Positions 23,162 through 32,115 of a stretch of 64,000 bases of DNA are shown piece by piece. Positions within the stretch are counted from its first letter, which is position 1. Every line of letters starts with the position of its first letter. The DNA lies in contig JAPOQN010000031.1 of assembly GCA_026710655.1 (NCBI GenBank), positions 58,914 to 122,913 on the forward strand. Reading direction: 5' to 3'. The stretch is from Chloroflexota bacterium (lineage in GTDB: Bacteria > Chloroflexota > Dehalococcoidia > Tepidiformales > Tepidiformaceae). A program made the translations under genes and the position numbers. The notes beneath the pieces are model-generated. The model searched no databases. It worked only from the letters and a program-made list of their open reading frames with translations, and was not told the DNA's origin.

Positions 23162-24901
23162 ATGACCGCCGCGAGCGCCGAGCAGGGTATTCGCTTTGAG
23201 CCCGAGGAAGCCTGTTCGGCGCCGGTCGCCCTGGCCGTCGGCTTTCAGGGCGCCGCCCTCGTGCTCGCGCCGATGGTGCTCAATGTAGCGATCGCTATCC
23301 GCGCCTCGGGGCTCGGCGAGGGCCATCTCAACTGGGGCGTCTTCGCGGCCATGCTGATCTGCGCCGTGATCACGGCGCTGCAGGCCTACCAGCTGCGGCG
23401 ATTCGGCGCCGGCCACGTCGTGCTTGCGTGGCCCGCGGCGATGTTCATCACCATCATGGTGGCGTCGATCTCCTCGGGCGGGCCGGCGATGTTCGCGAGC
23501 CTGCTTGTGGTTTGCAGCCTGGTGCAGATCGGGCTCGCCTGGTGGCTGCCGACCCTGCGCCGCATCATCACCCCGGTCGTCTCCGGTACGGTCACGATGC
23601 TGATCGCCGTCAGCGTCCTGCCCATCGCCTTCGACGCCGTCCAGGACCTCCCCGCCGGCACTCCCTCGGGCGCGGGCCCGGTGATCGCCGGCGCAACCCT
23701 GCTGGTCTCGGTGGTCATGACCCTGCGAGCCAGGGGGCGCATGCGGATCGTCGCCCCGCTCATCAGCATCGTGGTCGGATGCGTGGTCGCGGCCGCATTC
23801 GGCGTGCTCGATGGGGACCGCATCGCCGACGCCGGCTGGTTCGGCGTCCCCGCCATCCCCGACCTCGGCTTCGAGGTCACGCCTGGCAAGGAGTTCTGGG
23901 CGCTCCTGCCCTCCTTCGCCATACTGACCCTGGTGCTCGGGATCAAGACGATCAGCGACGGCATCGTGATCCAGCAGGGCTCCCGCCGCCGGCCGCGGGC
24001 GATCGACTTCCGCCAGATCCAGGGCATGGTCAGCGTCAACGGCATCGGCATGCTGCTCGCCGGGATCGCCGGCACGCTGCCCCCGATGGCGAACTCCTCC
24101 TACAGCCTCTCCCTGGTCAGCCTCACCGGAGTCGCCGCCCGCCGAGTGGGCATCGCCGTGGCGGTGGTGATCGTGGTGCTGGCCTTCTTCTCCAAGTTCG
24201 CCGCGCTGCTGCTCTCGGTCCCTGGGCCTGTCCTCGGCGCCTACCTGATGCTCGCCATGGGCATCCTCTTCGTGAGCGGCTGGCAGACCATCTTTCGCGA
24301 TGGCCTCGACCCGCGGCGCATGCTCGTGGTCGCCCTCGCCAGCGCCCTCGGCCTGGGTCTCCACGGGCACCCCATCGCCCGCGACCTCTTTGGCGACAGC
24401 CTCGGCGGGTTGCTCGGCAGCGGCTTCACGATCGGCGCCGTGGTCGCGCTCGGGATGACCTTCGTGCTGGAAGCGCTGGGCACGCGTCGCTCCCGCCTCG
24501 AGGTCGTGCTGGACATGGCCTCGCTCCCGGATATCGACAAGTTCCTCACCCGGCTGGCGTCCGGGCTGGGGTGGAACGAAGCCTCAACGACGCGCCTGCG
24601 GTCCGCCGGTGAAGAGACGCTGGCGACCCTGCTGGTGCAGGAGGACGACGCCGAGGACTCGCAGCGTCCCCGCCTGATCGTGAACGCCCGGCCGCAGGGC
24701 GCGGTGGTCGAGTTGGAGTTCATCGCCACGACCCGGCACGAGAACATCGAGGACCAGCTCACGTTCCTGACCGATGAAGCCGCCGTGCCGTCGCTCGACG
24801 ATCTCTCGCTACGGTTGTTGCGCTACCACGCCTCCGCCGTGCGTCACCAGAAGTTCCACGGCGTCGACATCGTCACGGTCCAGGTCGAGGGCGCCACCTG
24901 A
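23162..24901 (+). CDS. NCS2-type (xanthine/uracil permease-like) transporter with C-terminal GHKL-like domain, copy A
   Basis: A 579-residue protein. Residues 20-445 hold about a dozen membrane segments of the nucleobase:cation symporter-2 fold, including the PVVSGTVTMLIAVSVLPIAF region and the conserved core GTLPPMANSSYSLSLVSLTG. Here the usual Gln/Asn substrate residues of NCS2 are replaced by SY/SLS. Residues about 453-579 form a soluble domain (LPDIDKFLTRLASGLGWNEA, then a late LLRYHASAVRHQKFHGVDIV) resembling a degenerate GHKL/anti-sigma-type ATPase without clear G-boxes. A paralogue with the same extra domain is encoded at 45260-47008. It is an inner membrane protein with uncertain substrate. 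Confidence 0.8.
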   Translation: MTAASAEQGIRFEPEEACSAPVALAVGFQGAALVLAPMVLNVAIAIRASGLGEGHLNWGVFAAMLICAVITALQAYQLRRFGAGHVVLAWPAAMFITIMVASISSGGPAMFASLLVVCSLVQIGLAWWLPTLRRIITPVVSGTVTMLIAVSVLPIAFDAVQDLPAGTPSGAGPVIAGATLLVSVVMTLRARGRMRIVAPLISIVVGCVVAAAFGVLDGDRIADAGWFGVPAIPDLGFEVTPGKEFWALLPSFAILTLVLGIKTISDGIVIQQGSRRRPRAIDFRQIQGMVSVNGIGMLLAGIAGTLPPMANSSYSLSLVSLTGVAARRVGIAVAVVIVVLAFFSKFAALLLSVPGPVLGAYLMLAMGILFVSGWQTIFRDGLDPRRMLVVALASALGLGLHGHPIARDLFGDSLGGLLGSGFTIGAVVALGMTFVLEALGTRRSRLEVVLDMASLPDIDKFLTRLASGLGWNEASTTRLRSAGEETLATLLVQEDDAEDSQRPRLIVNARPQGAVVELEFIATTRHENIEDQLTFLTDEAAVPSLDDLSLRLLRYHASAVRHQKFHGVDIVTVQVEGAT

Positions 24902-25089
24902 CCCCACGCCTTGCAACCCGGTGGTGCTCACGGACCGGAAGTCGGGGCCGCCCGCCGGAGATTGCGGGAGGGGGCGATCGCGCCGAATCCCCCGCCTTCC
25001 GGGGCTCCCGCCGCTATACTGCGCCGACCCGTGGCAGGGACGCTCCCTGAACCCCGAACCCCCTCCCCTGCCCCCATTTGAGGTACCAG

Positions 25090-27336
25090 ATGACCAGCGA
25101 ACCGAACTTCCAGGGCCACATCGGCCGCTACACCAGCGAGTCGACCCCGCACTGGCCCGCGCCCCCGCAGCCCGCCCCCGGCAGCCCCAACGTCGTCTTC
25201 GTCATGCTCGATGACGTCGGCTTCGCCCACCTCGGCTCCTACGGTTCCTCGATCGACACGCCCAACATGGACCGCCTCGCGGCCAACGGCATTCGCTACA
25301 ACAACTTCCATACCACCACCCTCTGCTCCCCCTCGCGCGCCTGCCTGCTGACCGGCCGAAACCACCACTCCGTGGGCATGCGCACGATCTCGAACTACGA
25401 CACCGGCTTCCCCAGCGCCCGCGGCGCCATCTCGCCGAGCGCGGCCACCATCCCCCAGATACTCCAGCAGAACGGCTACAACACCGGCGCCTTCGGCAAG
25501 TGGCACGTGGCCCCCATGGCCGACGGCTCGGCCGTCGGGCCGTTCGACAACTGGCCCCTCGGGAAGGGTTTCGAGCGCTACTACGGCTTCCTCGATGCGC
25601 TCACCGACCAGTTCGCCCCCGAGCTCATCGTCGATAACCGCCACGTCCCCTCGCCTTCCGACCCGAACTACCACCTGACCGAGGCCATCGTCGACGAGGC
25701 CATCGACTTCGTCCGCGACCAGACCTCGCTCTCGACCAACCCGTTCTTCCTCTACGTGGCCTTCGGGGCCTGCCACTCCCCCCACCAGGCCCCCCAGGAG
25801 TACCTCGACAAATACAACGGCAAGTTCGACCAGGGCTGGGACGCCACCCGCGAGGAGTGGTTCCAGCGCCAGAAGGAGCTGGGCATCGTCCCGCCCGAGA
25901 CCGAGCTCGCCCCCCGCAACAACGGCGTCGACCCCTGGGACTCGTTCACCGACGACCAGAAGCGCGTCCGCGCCCGCCTGCAGGAAGCGTTCGCCGCCAT
26001 GCTCGACCACATGGACCACAACATCGGTCGCCTGGCCGACTACCTCGAGGAGATCGGCGAGCTGGACAACACCCTCTTCGTGGTCGTCTCCGATAACGGC
26101 GCGAGCCAGGAGGGCGGCCCCCTCGGCGTCGTCAACGAGGGCCGTTTCTACAACCAGATTCCTGCCAGCGAGGAGGAAAACCTCGCCCACGTCGACGAGA
26201 TCGGCGGCCCCAAGTCCCACACGAACTACCCCTGGGGTTGGGCGCAGGTGGGGAACACCCCGCTGAAGCGCTACAAGCAGAACACCCACGGCGGGGGCAT
26301 CCGCGACCCGCTCATCATCCACTGGCCCGACCGCATCAAGGACGCGGGCGCGATCCGGCCCCAGTTCCACCACATCTCCGACATCGTCCCGACGGTCCTG
26401 GAGGTCCTCGGGCTGGAAGCGCCGGAGATGTACAAGGGCGTGCCCCAGATGCCCATCCACGGCACGAGCATGCTCTACACCTTCGACTCCGGAGACGAGC
26501 CCACGCGCAAGCGCAGCCAGCACTTCGAGATGTTCGGCCACCGCGCGGTCTGGCACGAGGGCTGGAAGGCCGTCGCCTTCCACCTGCCCGGAACCACCTT
26601 CGAGCAGGACCAGTGGGAGCTCTACCACCTCGATGAGGACTTTTCCGAGGCGCACGACCTCGCCGAGTCCCACCCCGAGAAGCTGCGCGAGATGGTCGAC
26701 CGCTGGTGGATCGAGGCGACCAAGTACGGCGTGCTGCCCCTTGAGGACGGCCTCCGCGGCGCCCGTGGCGCGCCCCCCAAGAAGGGCTCGCCCCAGGACC
26801 GCACCGCGTTCGTCTACCGCCAGGGCATGGCCCACGCCCCCACCAACGCCGCCGCCGACGTTCGCAACCGCGACTACACGATCACGGTCGAGCTGGCGCG
26901 CCAGACCGAGGCCGATGAGGGCGTGCTCGTCGCCCACGGCGGCCATACCAGCGGCTACACCCTGTTCATCAAGGACAACCGCCTGGTGCACGAGTACAAC
27001 TACGCGGGCGAGCGCTACCGCATCGTCTCCGAGCCGGTCGTGCCCATCGGCGAGTCCGTCGTCGTCCTCGACTTCACCAAGACAGGTGACCACTCAGGCG
27101 ATGCCACCCTCTCGGTCAACGGCCGCGAGGTGGGCAGCGGGCATCTCCCCGCAACCCTGGGCGGCATGTTCGCAATCGAGGGCCTCGATATCGGGCAAGA
27201 CCTGTACACGGCCGTCAGCGAGGACTACGAGGTGCCCTTCGCCTTCTCCGGCACGATCGCCGCGGTGCGCATGGAGCTCGGCAGCCAGGAACTCGACCGC
27301 GAGGCCGAGCTTCTTGGAAGGGTGATCGCCCAGTAG
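25090..27336 (+). CDS. Type I sulfatase (arylsulfatase A family) with C-terminal beta-sandwich
   Basis: A 748-residue alkaline-phosphatase-fold sulfatase. Metal ligands are in VVFVMLDDVGFAHLG near residues 33-47. The formylglycine site is TLCSPSRACLLTGR (Cys about 81, C-x-P-x-R). Others are GKWHVAPM and VVSDNGASQEG. The last ~170 residues (from about YTITVELARQTEADEGVLVA) form an additional lectin/jelly-roll-like domain, as in some large arylsulfatases. No Sec signal is visible. ATG 25090 starts just before the conserved region. The FGE that would activate it is encoded convergently 15 nt downstream. It hydrolyses sulfate esters; the substrate is unknown. A TATACT -10-like box lies at 25015-25020. 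Confidence 0.92.
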   Translation: MTSEPNFQGHIGRYTSESTPHWPAPPQPAPGSPNVVFVMLDDVGFAHLGSYGSSIDTPNMDRLAANGIRYNNFHTTTLCSPSRACLLTGRNHHSVGMRTISNYDTGFPSARGAISPSAATIPQILQQNGYNTGAFGKWHVAPMADGSAVGPFDNWPLGKGFERYYGFLDALTDQFAPELIVDNRHVPSPSDPNYHLTEAIVDEAIDFVRDQTSLSTNPFFLYVAFGACHSPHQAPQEYLDKYNGKFDQGWDATREEWFQRQKELGIVPPETELAPRNNGVDPWDSFTDDQKRVRARLQEAFAAMLDHMDHNIGRLADYLEEIGELDNTLFVVVSDNGASQEGGPLGVVNEGRFYNQIPASEEENLAHVDEIGGPKSHTNYPWGWAQVGNTPLKRYKQNTHGGGIRDPLIIHWPDRIKDAGAIRPQFHHISDIVPTVLEVLGLEAPEMYKGVPQMPIHGTSMLYTFDSGDEPTRKRSQHFEMFGHRAVWHEGWKAVAFHLPGTTFEQDQWELYHLDEDFSEAHDLAESHPEKLREMVDRWWIEATKYGVLPLEDGLRGARGAPPKKGSPQDRTAFVYRQGMAHAPTNAAADVRNRDYTITVELARQTEADEGVLVAHGGHTSGYTLFIKDNRLVHEYNYAGERYRIVSEPVVPIGESVVVLDFTKTGDHSGDATLSVNGREVGSGHLPATLGGMFAIEGLDIGQDLYTAVSEDYEVPFAFSGTIAAVRMELGSQELDREAELLGRVIAQ

Positions 27337-27351
27337 TTCGGTTTCGGCGGC

Positions 27352-28359
27352 CTACAGGTCGCGAGCGCAGCGGAAACCGGAGTTCGCCGTCGACGAGTCT
27401 GGCGTGTTGCCCGTGCGCGCCGCCACGCGATAGCGGTTGCAGTACGAGACGTGGCAGAGGAACGACCCGCCCCGCTGCACGCGGTGCGTGCCCATCGGCG
27501 GACCGGCGGGGGTCTCGCGCGTCGCCGCATCCTCCTGCCGGTGGTAGTCCGGGCTGAACCAGTCCGCCGTCCACTCCCAGACGTTGCCGGAGCAGTTGTA
27601 GAGGCCGTACCCGTTCGGCTCGAAGCTCTCCGCCGGAGCCGTCGCGGTGAAGCCGTCGGCGCCCGTGTCGTAGTCGGGGAACGTGCCTTGCCAGATGTTG
27701 CAGCGGTGCTCGCCGCCGGGGGTCAGCTCGTCGCCCCAGGGGTAGACGGCCTGTTCGAGGCCGCCGCGCGCCGCGTACTCCCACTCCGCTTCCGTGGGCA
27801 GGCGCTTCCCCGCCCACTCGCAATACGCCTGCGCGTCGTTCCAGGAGACGTGCGTGGCGGGGTGTTGCTCGCGACCGCGCAGGTCGCGGCCGGGCCCTTC
27901 CGGCAGGTCCCAGCGGGCGCCGGGCACGGCGATCCACCAGGGCGCCTGCACGACCGCGTTCGTCTTCTCCAGCCGCCGCGCCATCTGCCGCGAGAGATGA
28001 CGCCGGAACACGAACGACCACCCGAATCGCTCCGCTTCCGTTACATACCCCGTGGCCTCGAGGAAGGCGGCGAACTGTGCGTTCGTGACGGCGTGCGCGT
28101 CGATCGCAAACGGCTTCAGCGTGACCTCGCGTACCGGCCCCTCACCGTCGATGTCGGGGTCGCCATTCCCGGGCGCGCCCATCAGGAAAACGCCCGCGGG
28201 CAGCTCGACCATCGCACCGTTGGAGCTGGCCGCAGCCGCGGCGAGGCCCCGCCGCGCAGGCTCGGGGGCCTCCCCCGCCGGCGTCGGCTGGGTGTCCGAC
28301 CGCGAGGGCGCCCACGAGGTAGAGCCGGGCGTGCAGCAGGCGTCCCCTGGTTCGTGCAT
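27352..28359 (-). CDS. Formylglycine-generating enzyme (SUMF1/FGE family)
   Basis: A 335-residue protein. After an N-terminal CCTPG element and a linker, the FGE fold begins at VELPAGVFLMGAPGNGDPD. Landmarks are FAIDAHAVTNAQFAAFLEAT, THVSWNDAQAYCEWAGKRLP, GNVWEWTADWF and RGGSFLCHVSYCNRYR, with the two catalytic Cys at the positions of the human C336/C341 pair, ending TPDSSTANSGFRCARDL. It oxidises the sulfatase Cys to formylglycine with O2 and copper. ATG 28359 was chosen because CCTPG is the usual start of prokaryotic homologues. It lies between two C-type sulfatases and probably activates both. Confidence 0.95.
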   Translation of the reverse strand: MHEPGDACCTPGSTSWAPSRSDTQPTPAGEAPEPARRGLAAAAASSNGAMVELPAGVFLMGAPGNGDPDIDGEGPVREVTLKPFAIDAHAVTNAQFAAFLEATGYVTEAERFGWSFVFRRHLSRQMARRLEKTNAVVQAPWWIAVPGARWDLPEGPGRDLRGREQHPATHVSWNDAQAYCEWAGKRLPTEAEWEYAARGGLEQAVYPWGDELTPGGEHRCNIWQGTFPDYDTGADGFTATAPAESFEPNGYGLYNCSGNVWEWTADWFSPDYHRQEDAATRETPAGPPMGTHRVQRGGSFLCHVSYCNRYRVAARTGNTPDSSTANSGFRCARDL

Positions 28360-28502
28360 CACACCCCCCACCCCGCCCCGAATACCCGGGGGCTCTGGCA
28401 GGGGAGTAGAATCCTGCCACTTCGCGCTCCGAGTCAAGGAGTGCGGCAAGGGGCATCGACCCCGGAGTCAACGCAGACACCGTCTGCAGGAGGAAAGACT
28501 CA

Positions 28503-30221
28503 ATGACGTCTATGAAAGATCGAAGGGTGAGCCGCAGGGCTCTCCTGGCCGGAAGCGGCGCCGCTGCCGCCGGCCTGGGAGCCGCCGCCCTCGTTGGCTG
28601 CGGCGACGACGACGACGAAGAGGCCCCGGCGCCGGCCGCGACTGCGGCAGCCACCGAAGCTGCGGCGACCGAGGCCGCCGCTACCGAGGCCGCCGCCACC
28701 GAAGCTGCGGCGACCGAAGCCGCCGCCACCGCGGCGGCCGCCACCGAGGCCCCCACGGAGGCGCCCGAGACCGGCCCTCCCACGGGCGGAACCCTGCGGG
28801 GCTCGGCCCCGACCTTCATCTGGAACACGGGCTTCCCCTTCTCCTTCACCTGGGAGAACGAGCCCTACTTCTCCGTTCTCGAGCCGCTGGTTCGCTACCG
28901 GGACAGCCTCGACCCGTTCCCCGTTCTCGCCGAGCGCTTCGAGTACAACGACGACCGCAGCAAGCTGACCGTCTCGCTGAAGCCCGACATCGAGTTCCAT
29001 GACGGCTCGCCCGTCACCCCGGACGATGTCTTCCACGGCATCGAGGTCATGCTCGACCCCGAGCCCTGGGGCATCACCGGCGCTTTCCAGATCAGCTCCT
29101 TCGCACGGGCGCTGACCCGCTGGGAGGCGGTCGACTCGCGCACGATGGAGTTCGAGTTCGACAAGCCCCGCCCCAACATGACCGACTTCTTCGCCCAGCT
29201 CCTGGTCACGAAGAAGGACACCTACCGCGAGCTGCAGGAGGGCCAGAACGTCCAGGGCACCGGCCCCTTCGCCTTCGAGCAGTGGACCCCGGACGTGGGC
29301 GCGAGCTTCGTGGCCAACCGCAACTGGCACCAGACCGCCGTTGAGGGCGGCCCCTACGTCGATCGCATCGAGCTGCAGAACTTCCCCGATGCCGAGGCGC
29401 TCGGCCTCGCTTTGGAAGCGGGCGACATCGACTGGTCGCTCGGCGTGGCGCCCTCCATCGCCCGGCGCTCGGGCCAGGGCTTCCTCGCTCCCAAGGCCGG
29501 CATCGTCTACGTCGGCTGCGTCACCAACAGCCCCAAGCTGGCGGACAAGCGCGTACGCCAGGCCCTCCTCTACGCCATCGACCGGCGGCGCATGACGGAG
29601 GAGCTGCGCGAGGGCTTCGGCGACCTCACGGCCCAGCCGTGGCCGAGCTCCTCGCCCGCCTTCGACCCCGACCTGGAGAGCGAGCTGTACGAGCCCGACC
29701 GCGCACGCGCCATCCTCGAGGAGGCGGGTTGGTCGCAGGACTCTCCCCTCGTCATCGAGCCCATCCCCGGCACGGAAGTGACCGCGGAGATCCTGAAGAG
29801 CAACTTCGCCGACATCGGTGTCGAGGTCGAGATCCTTACCCAGGAGATCGGCGTTTGGGTGGGCAAGCTGCGCACGCGCGGGTTCACCGACCTGTGGGTC
29901 GCCCCCCACAAGTTCTCGAACCTGTCGCCGCTTACGACCTTCCAGCAGACGTTCCCGTACCGTATGGGCAACCCGAGCTACTACGAGACGGAGACGTACC
30001 TCGACATCATCGCCAACCTCGAGGGGCTTGACCCGCTCGGCGAGGGGGCGAGGGAGCAGTACGCCCGCTTCAACCAGATGTGGCTCGACGACCCCTGGCT
30101 CCTGCCCGTTCACACCAACCAGCGAATCGAGGTGGCCAACGCCAACGTGAAGGGCTATGACGAGCACTTCGTGACGATCTTCGAGCAGCCAAACCTGGCG
30201 AAGGTCTGGCTCGAGGGCTGA
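28503..30221 (+). CDS. ABC transporter substrate-binding lipoprotein (SBP_bac_5, DppA/OppA type)
   Basis: A 572-residue protein. A twin-arginine-type signal (RVSRRALLAGSGAAAAG) ends in a lipobox (LVGC), then comes an acidic DDDDEE stretch and an Ala/Thr/Glu linker built of ATEAA units. The family 5 binding fold follows: EPLVRYRDSLDPFPVLAERF, VTPDDVFHGIEVML, GTGPFAFEQW and VRQALLYAIDRRRM. It captures peptides or other solutes outside the membrane for the permeases encoded directly downstream (gap 3 nt). AGGAGGAAAG precedes the ATG. The Tat signal is common for such proteins in Chloroflexota. Confidence 0.93.
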   Translation: MTSMKDRRVSRRALLAGSGAAAAGLGAAALVGCGDDDDEEAPAPAATAAATEAAATEAAATEAAATEAAATEAAATAAAATEAPTEAPETGPPTGGTLRGSAPTFIWNTGFPFSFTWENEPYFSVLEPLVRYRDSLDPFPVLAERFEYNDDRSKLTVSLKPDIEFHDGSPVTPDDVFHGIEVMLDPEPWGITGAFQISSFARALTRWEAVDSRTMEFEFDKPRPNMTDFFAQLLVTKKDTYRELQEGQNVQGTGPFAFEQWTPDVGASFVANRNWHQTAVEGGPYVDRIELQNFPDAEALGLALEAGDIDWSLGVAPSIARRSGQGFLAPKAGIVYVGCVTNSPKLADKRVRQALLYAIDRRRMTEELREGFGDLTAQPWPSSSPAFDPDLESELYEPDRARAILEEAGWSQDSPLVIEPIPGTEVTAEILKSNFADIGVEVEILTQEIGVWVGKLRTRGFTDLWVAPHKFSNLSPLTTFQQTFPYRMGNPSYYETETYLDIIANLEGLDPLGEGAREQYARFNQMWLDDPWLLPVHTNQRIEVANANVKGYDEHFVTIFEQPNLAKVWLEG

Positions 30222-30224
30222 GTC

Positions 30225-31169
30225 TTGCTCGCCTACGTCCTCGCCCGCGTGCTGCAGGCGATCCCGGTGCTCGTGCTGGCGAGCATCGGGGTCTTCCTGA
30301 TGCTCCGGCTCGTGCCGGGCGACCCCGCCGAGCTACTCGCGGGCCAGGACGCCACCGACGAGGACGTCGCCAGGATCCGCACCCAGCTCGGCCTCAACGA
30401 CTCCCTCCCGGAGCAGTACATCGGCTGGCTCGCGGACATCTTCCAGGGCGAACTCGGGGTCTCCTTCGCCCGAGGCCAGCCCGTCTCCCGCATGCTGCGT
30501 ACGGCCATCCCCCCCACGCTCGAGCTGACCATAGCCTCGTACGTCGTCGCCATCGTCATCGGCATTCCCCTCGGGATCCTCGGAGGTATCCGTCCCCGTT
30601 CGGGGTGGGACTGGACCCTCTCTGGCTACACGCTCATTACGATCGGCATCCCCGGCTTCGTCTTCGGCATCATCATGCTCTGGGTCTTCAGCGTCCGGCT
30701 GGACTGGTTCCCGACCTTCGGGGCGGTCTCCTTCATCGATGATCCGGCGAGGTCGCTGCACCATCTCGCCCTGCCCGCGATCGCGACGGGTGCGGGCGTA
30801 GCGGCGGTCCTCGCGCGCTATACGCGCACGACCATCGCGGAGGTGATGGGCAACGACTTCGTACGCACGGCGCGCGCCAAGGGCCTCGCCGAGAGCCGCG
30901 TGGTCGTCCGCCATGCGCTGCGCAACTCCATGATTCCGGTCGTCACGGTCATGGCCCTGCAGGTGGGCGGACTCCTCGGGGGCGCTGTCATCGTGGAGCA
31001 GGTCTTCACCCGTCCCGGCCTCGGCCGCCTGATGGTGAATGCCATCCAGGCGCGCGACTACCTCGTCGTCCAGAGCACGCTCATCATCCTCGTGTCGGTC
31101 TTCATCACGGCCAACCTGGCCGCCGATATCGCCTACGGCTTCCTCGATCCCAGGGTGCGCGGACGATGA
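30225..31169 (+). CDS. ABC transporter permease, DppB/OppB type
   Basis: A 314-residue inner-membrane protein starting at TTG 30225, 3 nt after the binding-protein stop. The family signature starts LQAIPVLVLASIGVFLMLRL and VPGDPAELLAG, and the EAA loop (DFVRTARAKGLAESRVVVRH) contacts the ATPase. Six membrane segments are evident. It forms the transmembrane channel with the next gene, which it overlaps by 4 nt (ATGA). No ATP-binding subunit is encoded in the cluster. Confidence 0.93.
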   Translation: MLAYVLARVLQAIPVLVLASIGVFLMLRLVPGDPAELLAGQDATDEDVARIRTQLGLNDSLPEQYIGWLADIFQGELGVSFARGQPVSRMLRTAIPPTLELTIASYVVAIVIGIPLGILGGIRPRSGWDWTLSGYTLITIGIPGFVFGIIMLWVFSVRLDWFPTFGAVSFIDDPARSLHHLALPAIATGAGVAAVLARYTRTTIAEVMGNDFVRTARAKGLAESRVVVRHALRNSMIPVVTVMALQVGGLLGGAVIVEQVFTRPGLGRLMVNAIQARDYLVVQSTLIILVSVFITANLAADIAYGFLDPRVRGR

Positions 31170-32068
31170 CCGCGGCGGACCAGGGAGTCGAGCTTCAGCT
31201 CTCCTGGTGGGGACGGAAGACCCGTGAGTCCCTGTTCTTCTCCACCATCAACGGCATCATCCACAATCCGCAGGGCGCTATCGCCATCGTCGGGCTTCTA
31301 CTCCTGGTGGTCGGAGCCGTGGGCGCCCCTGTCATCGCCATCCACGACCCCATCGCCCAGGACGCATCCGGACGTTTCCTGAGCCCGTCCACCGAGCACT
31401 GGTTCGGCACCGACGAACTCCGCCGCGACCTCTTCGCGCGCACCCTCTTCGGGCTGCGCGCCTCCTTCGCCGTGAGCCTCATCAGCGTGGCCGTCGGCAC
31501 CGTGATTGGAGTCACGATCGGCTTCCTCGCCGGCTTCCTCGGGGGCCTGGCCGAAACTGCCGCTATGCGCCTCGTCGATGCGCTCCTCGCCTTCCCCGGA
31601 CTGCTCGCGGCCCTCGCCATCCTCACGATCCTCGGTCCGGGCATCCGTAACATCGGGATCGCGATCGCCTTCTTCACGATCCCCGCCTTCGCGCGCCTCG
31701 CTCGCGCCCAGATGCTCGCCGAGAAGAACAAGGACTACGTGCTCGCCTCGCAGTCCCTCGGCGCCAGCCCGCTGCGCATCATCTTCCGCCACATCGCCAT
31801 CAACGCCTTCCCCCCGCTCCTCACGCAGATGGCGCTGCTGATGGCGGTGGCCGTGCTCATCACGGCCGCCCTCAGCTTCCTCGGGCTGGGCGATAACCCG
31901 CCCGCGCCCTCGCTCGGCGGCCTCCTTAACGTGAGCCGCCAGTACCTCCGCGAGGCCTGGTGGTACGCCGTCTGCCCCGGCGCCGTGTTCGCCCTGCTCC
32001 TCTTCTCCCTGAACCTGCTCTCCGACGCGATCAACGAGGCTTCCAGCCCCTACCAGCGGCGTCGATAA
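31166..32068 (+). CDS. ABC transporter permease, DppC/OppC type
   Basis: A 300-residue permease. An N-terminal membrane segment (AIAIVGLLLLVVGAVGAPVI) is followed by the OppC motif HWFGTDELRRDLFARTLFGL, the transmembrane core and the EAA loop (DYVLASQSLGASPLRIIFRH). It ends with LFSLNLLSDAINEASSP. It is the heterodimeric partner of the preceding DppB-type permease. A second sulfatase begins 48 nt downstream, so transporter and sulfatase are probably in one operon, suggesting that the transported solute is sulfated or is released by the sulfatase. Confidence 0.93.
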   Translation: MTAADQGVELQLSWWGRKTRESLFFSTINGIIHNPQGAIAIVGLLLLVVGAVGAPVIAIHDPIAQDASGRFLSPSTEHWFGTDELRRDLFARTLFGLRASFAVSLISVAVGTVIGVTIGFLAGFLGGLAETAAMRLVDALLAFPGLLAALAILTILGPGIRNIGIAIAFFTIPAFARLARAQMLAEKNKDYVLASQSLGASPLRIIFRHIAINAFPPLLTQMALLMAVAVLITAALSFLGLGDNPPAPSLGGLLNVSRQYLREAWWYAVCPGAVFALLLFSLNLLSDAINEASSPYQRRR

Positions 32069-32115
32069 CGGCCATCACCCGATGGAGCGCACACACACCC
32101 CGGAAGGACCCCGCA

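Noticed and set aside
22391..24370. 659-codon reverse frame under the permease gene
   Set aside because: His/Asp/Gly/Arg-rich shadow of the NCS2 permease. Only its last ~105 codons lie in an open gap, and they show no domain.
28640..28760. DNA repeat in the substrate-binding protein gene
   Set aside because: It is an in-frame Ala/Thr/Glu linker (ATEAA units) between lipid anchor and domain, normal for such lipoproteins, not an independent element.
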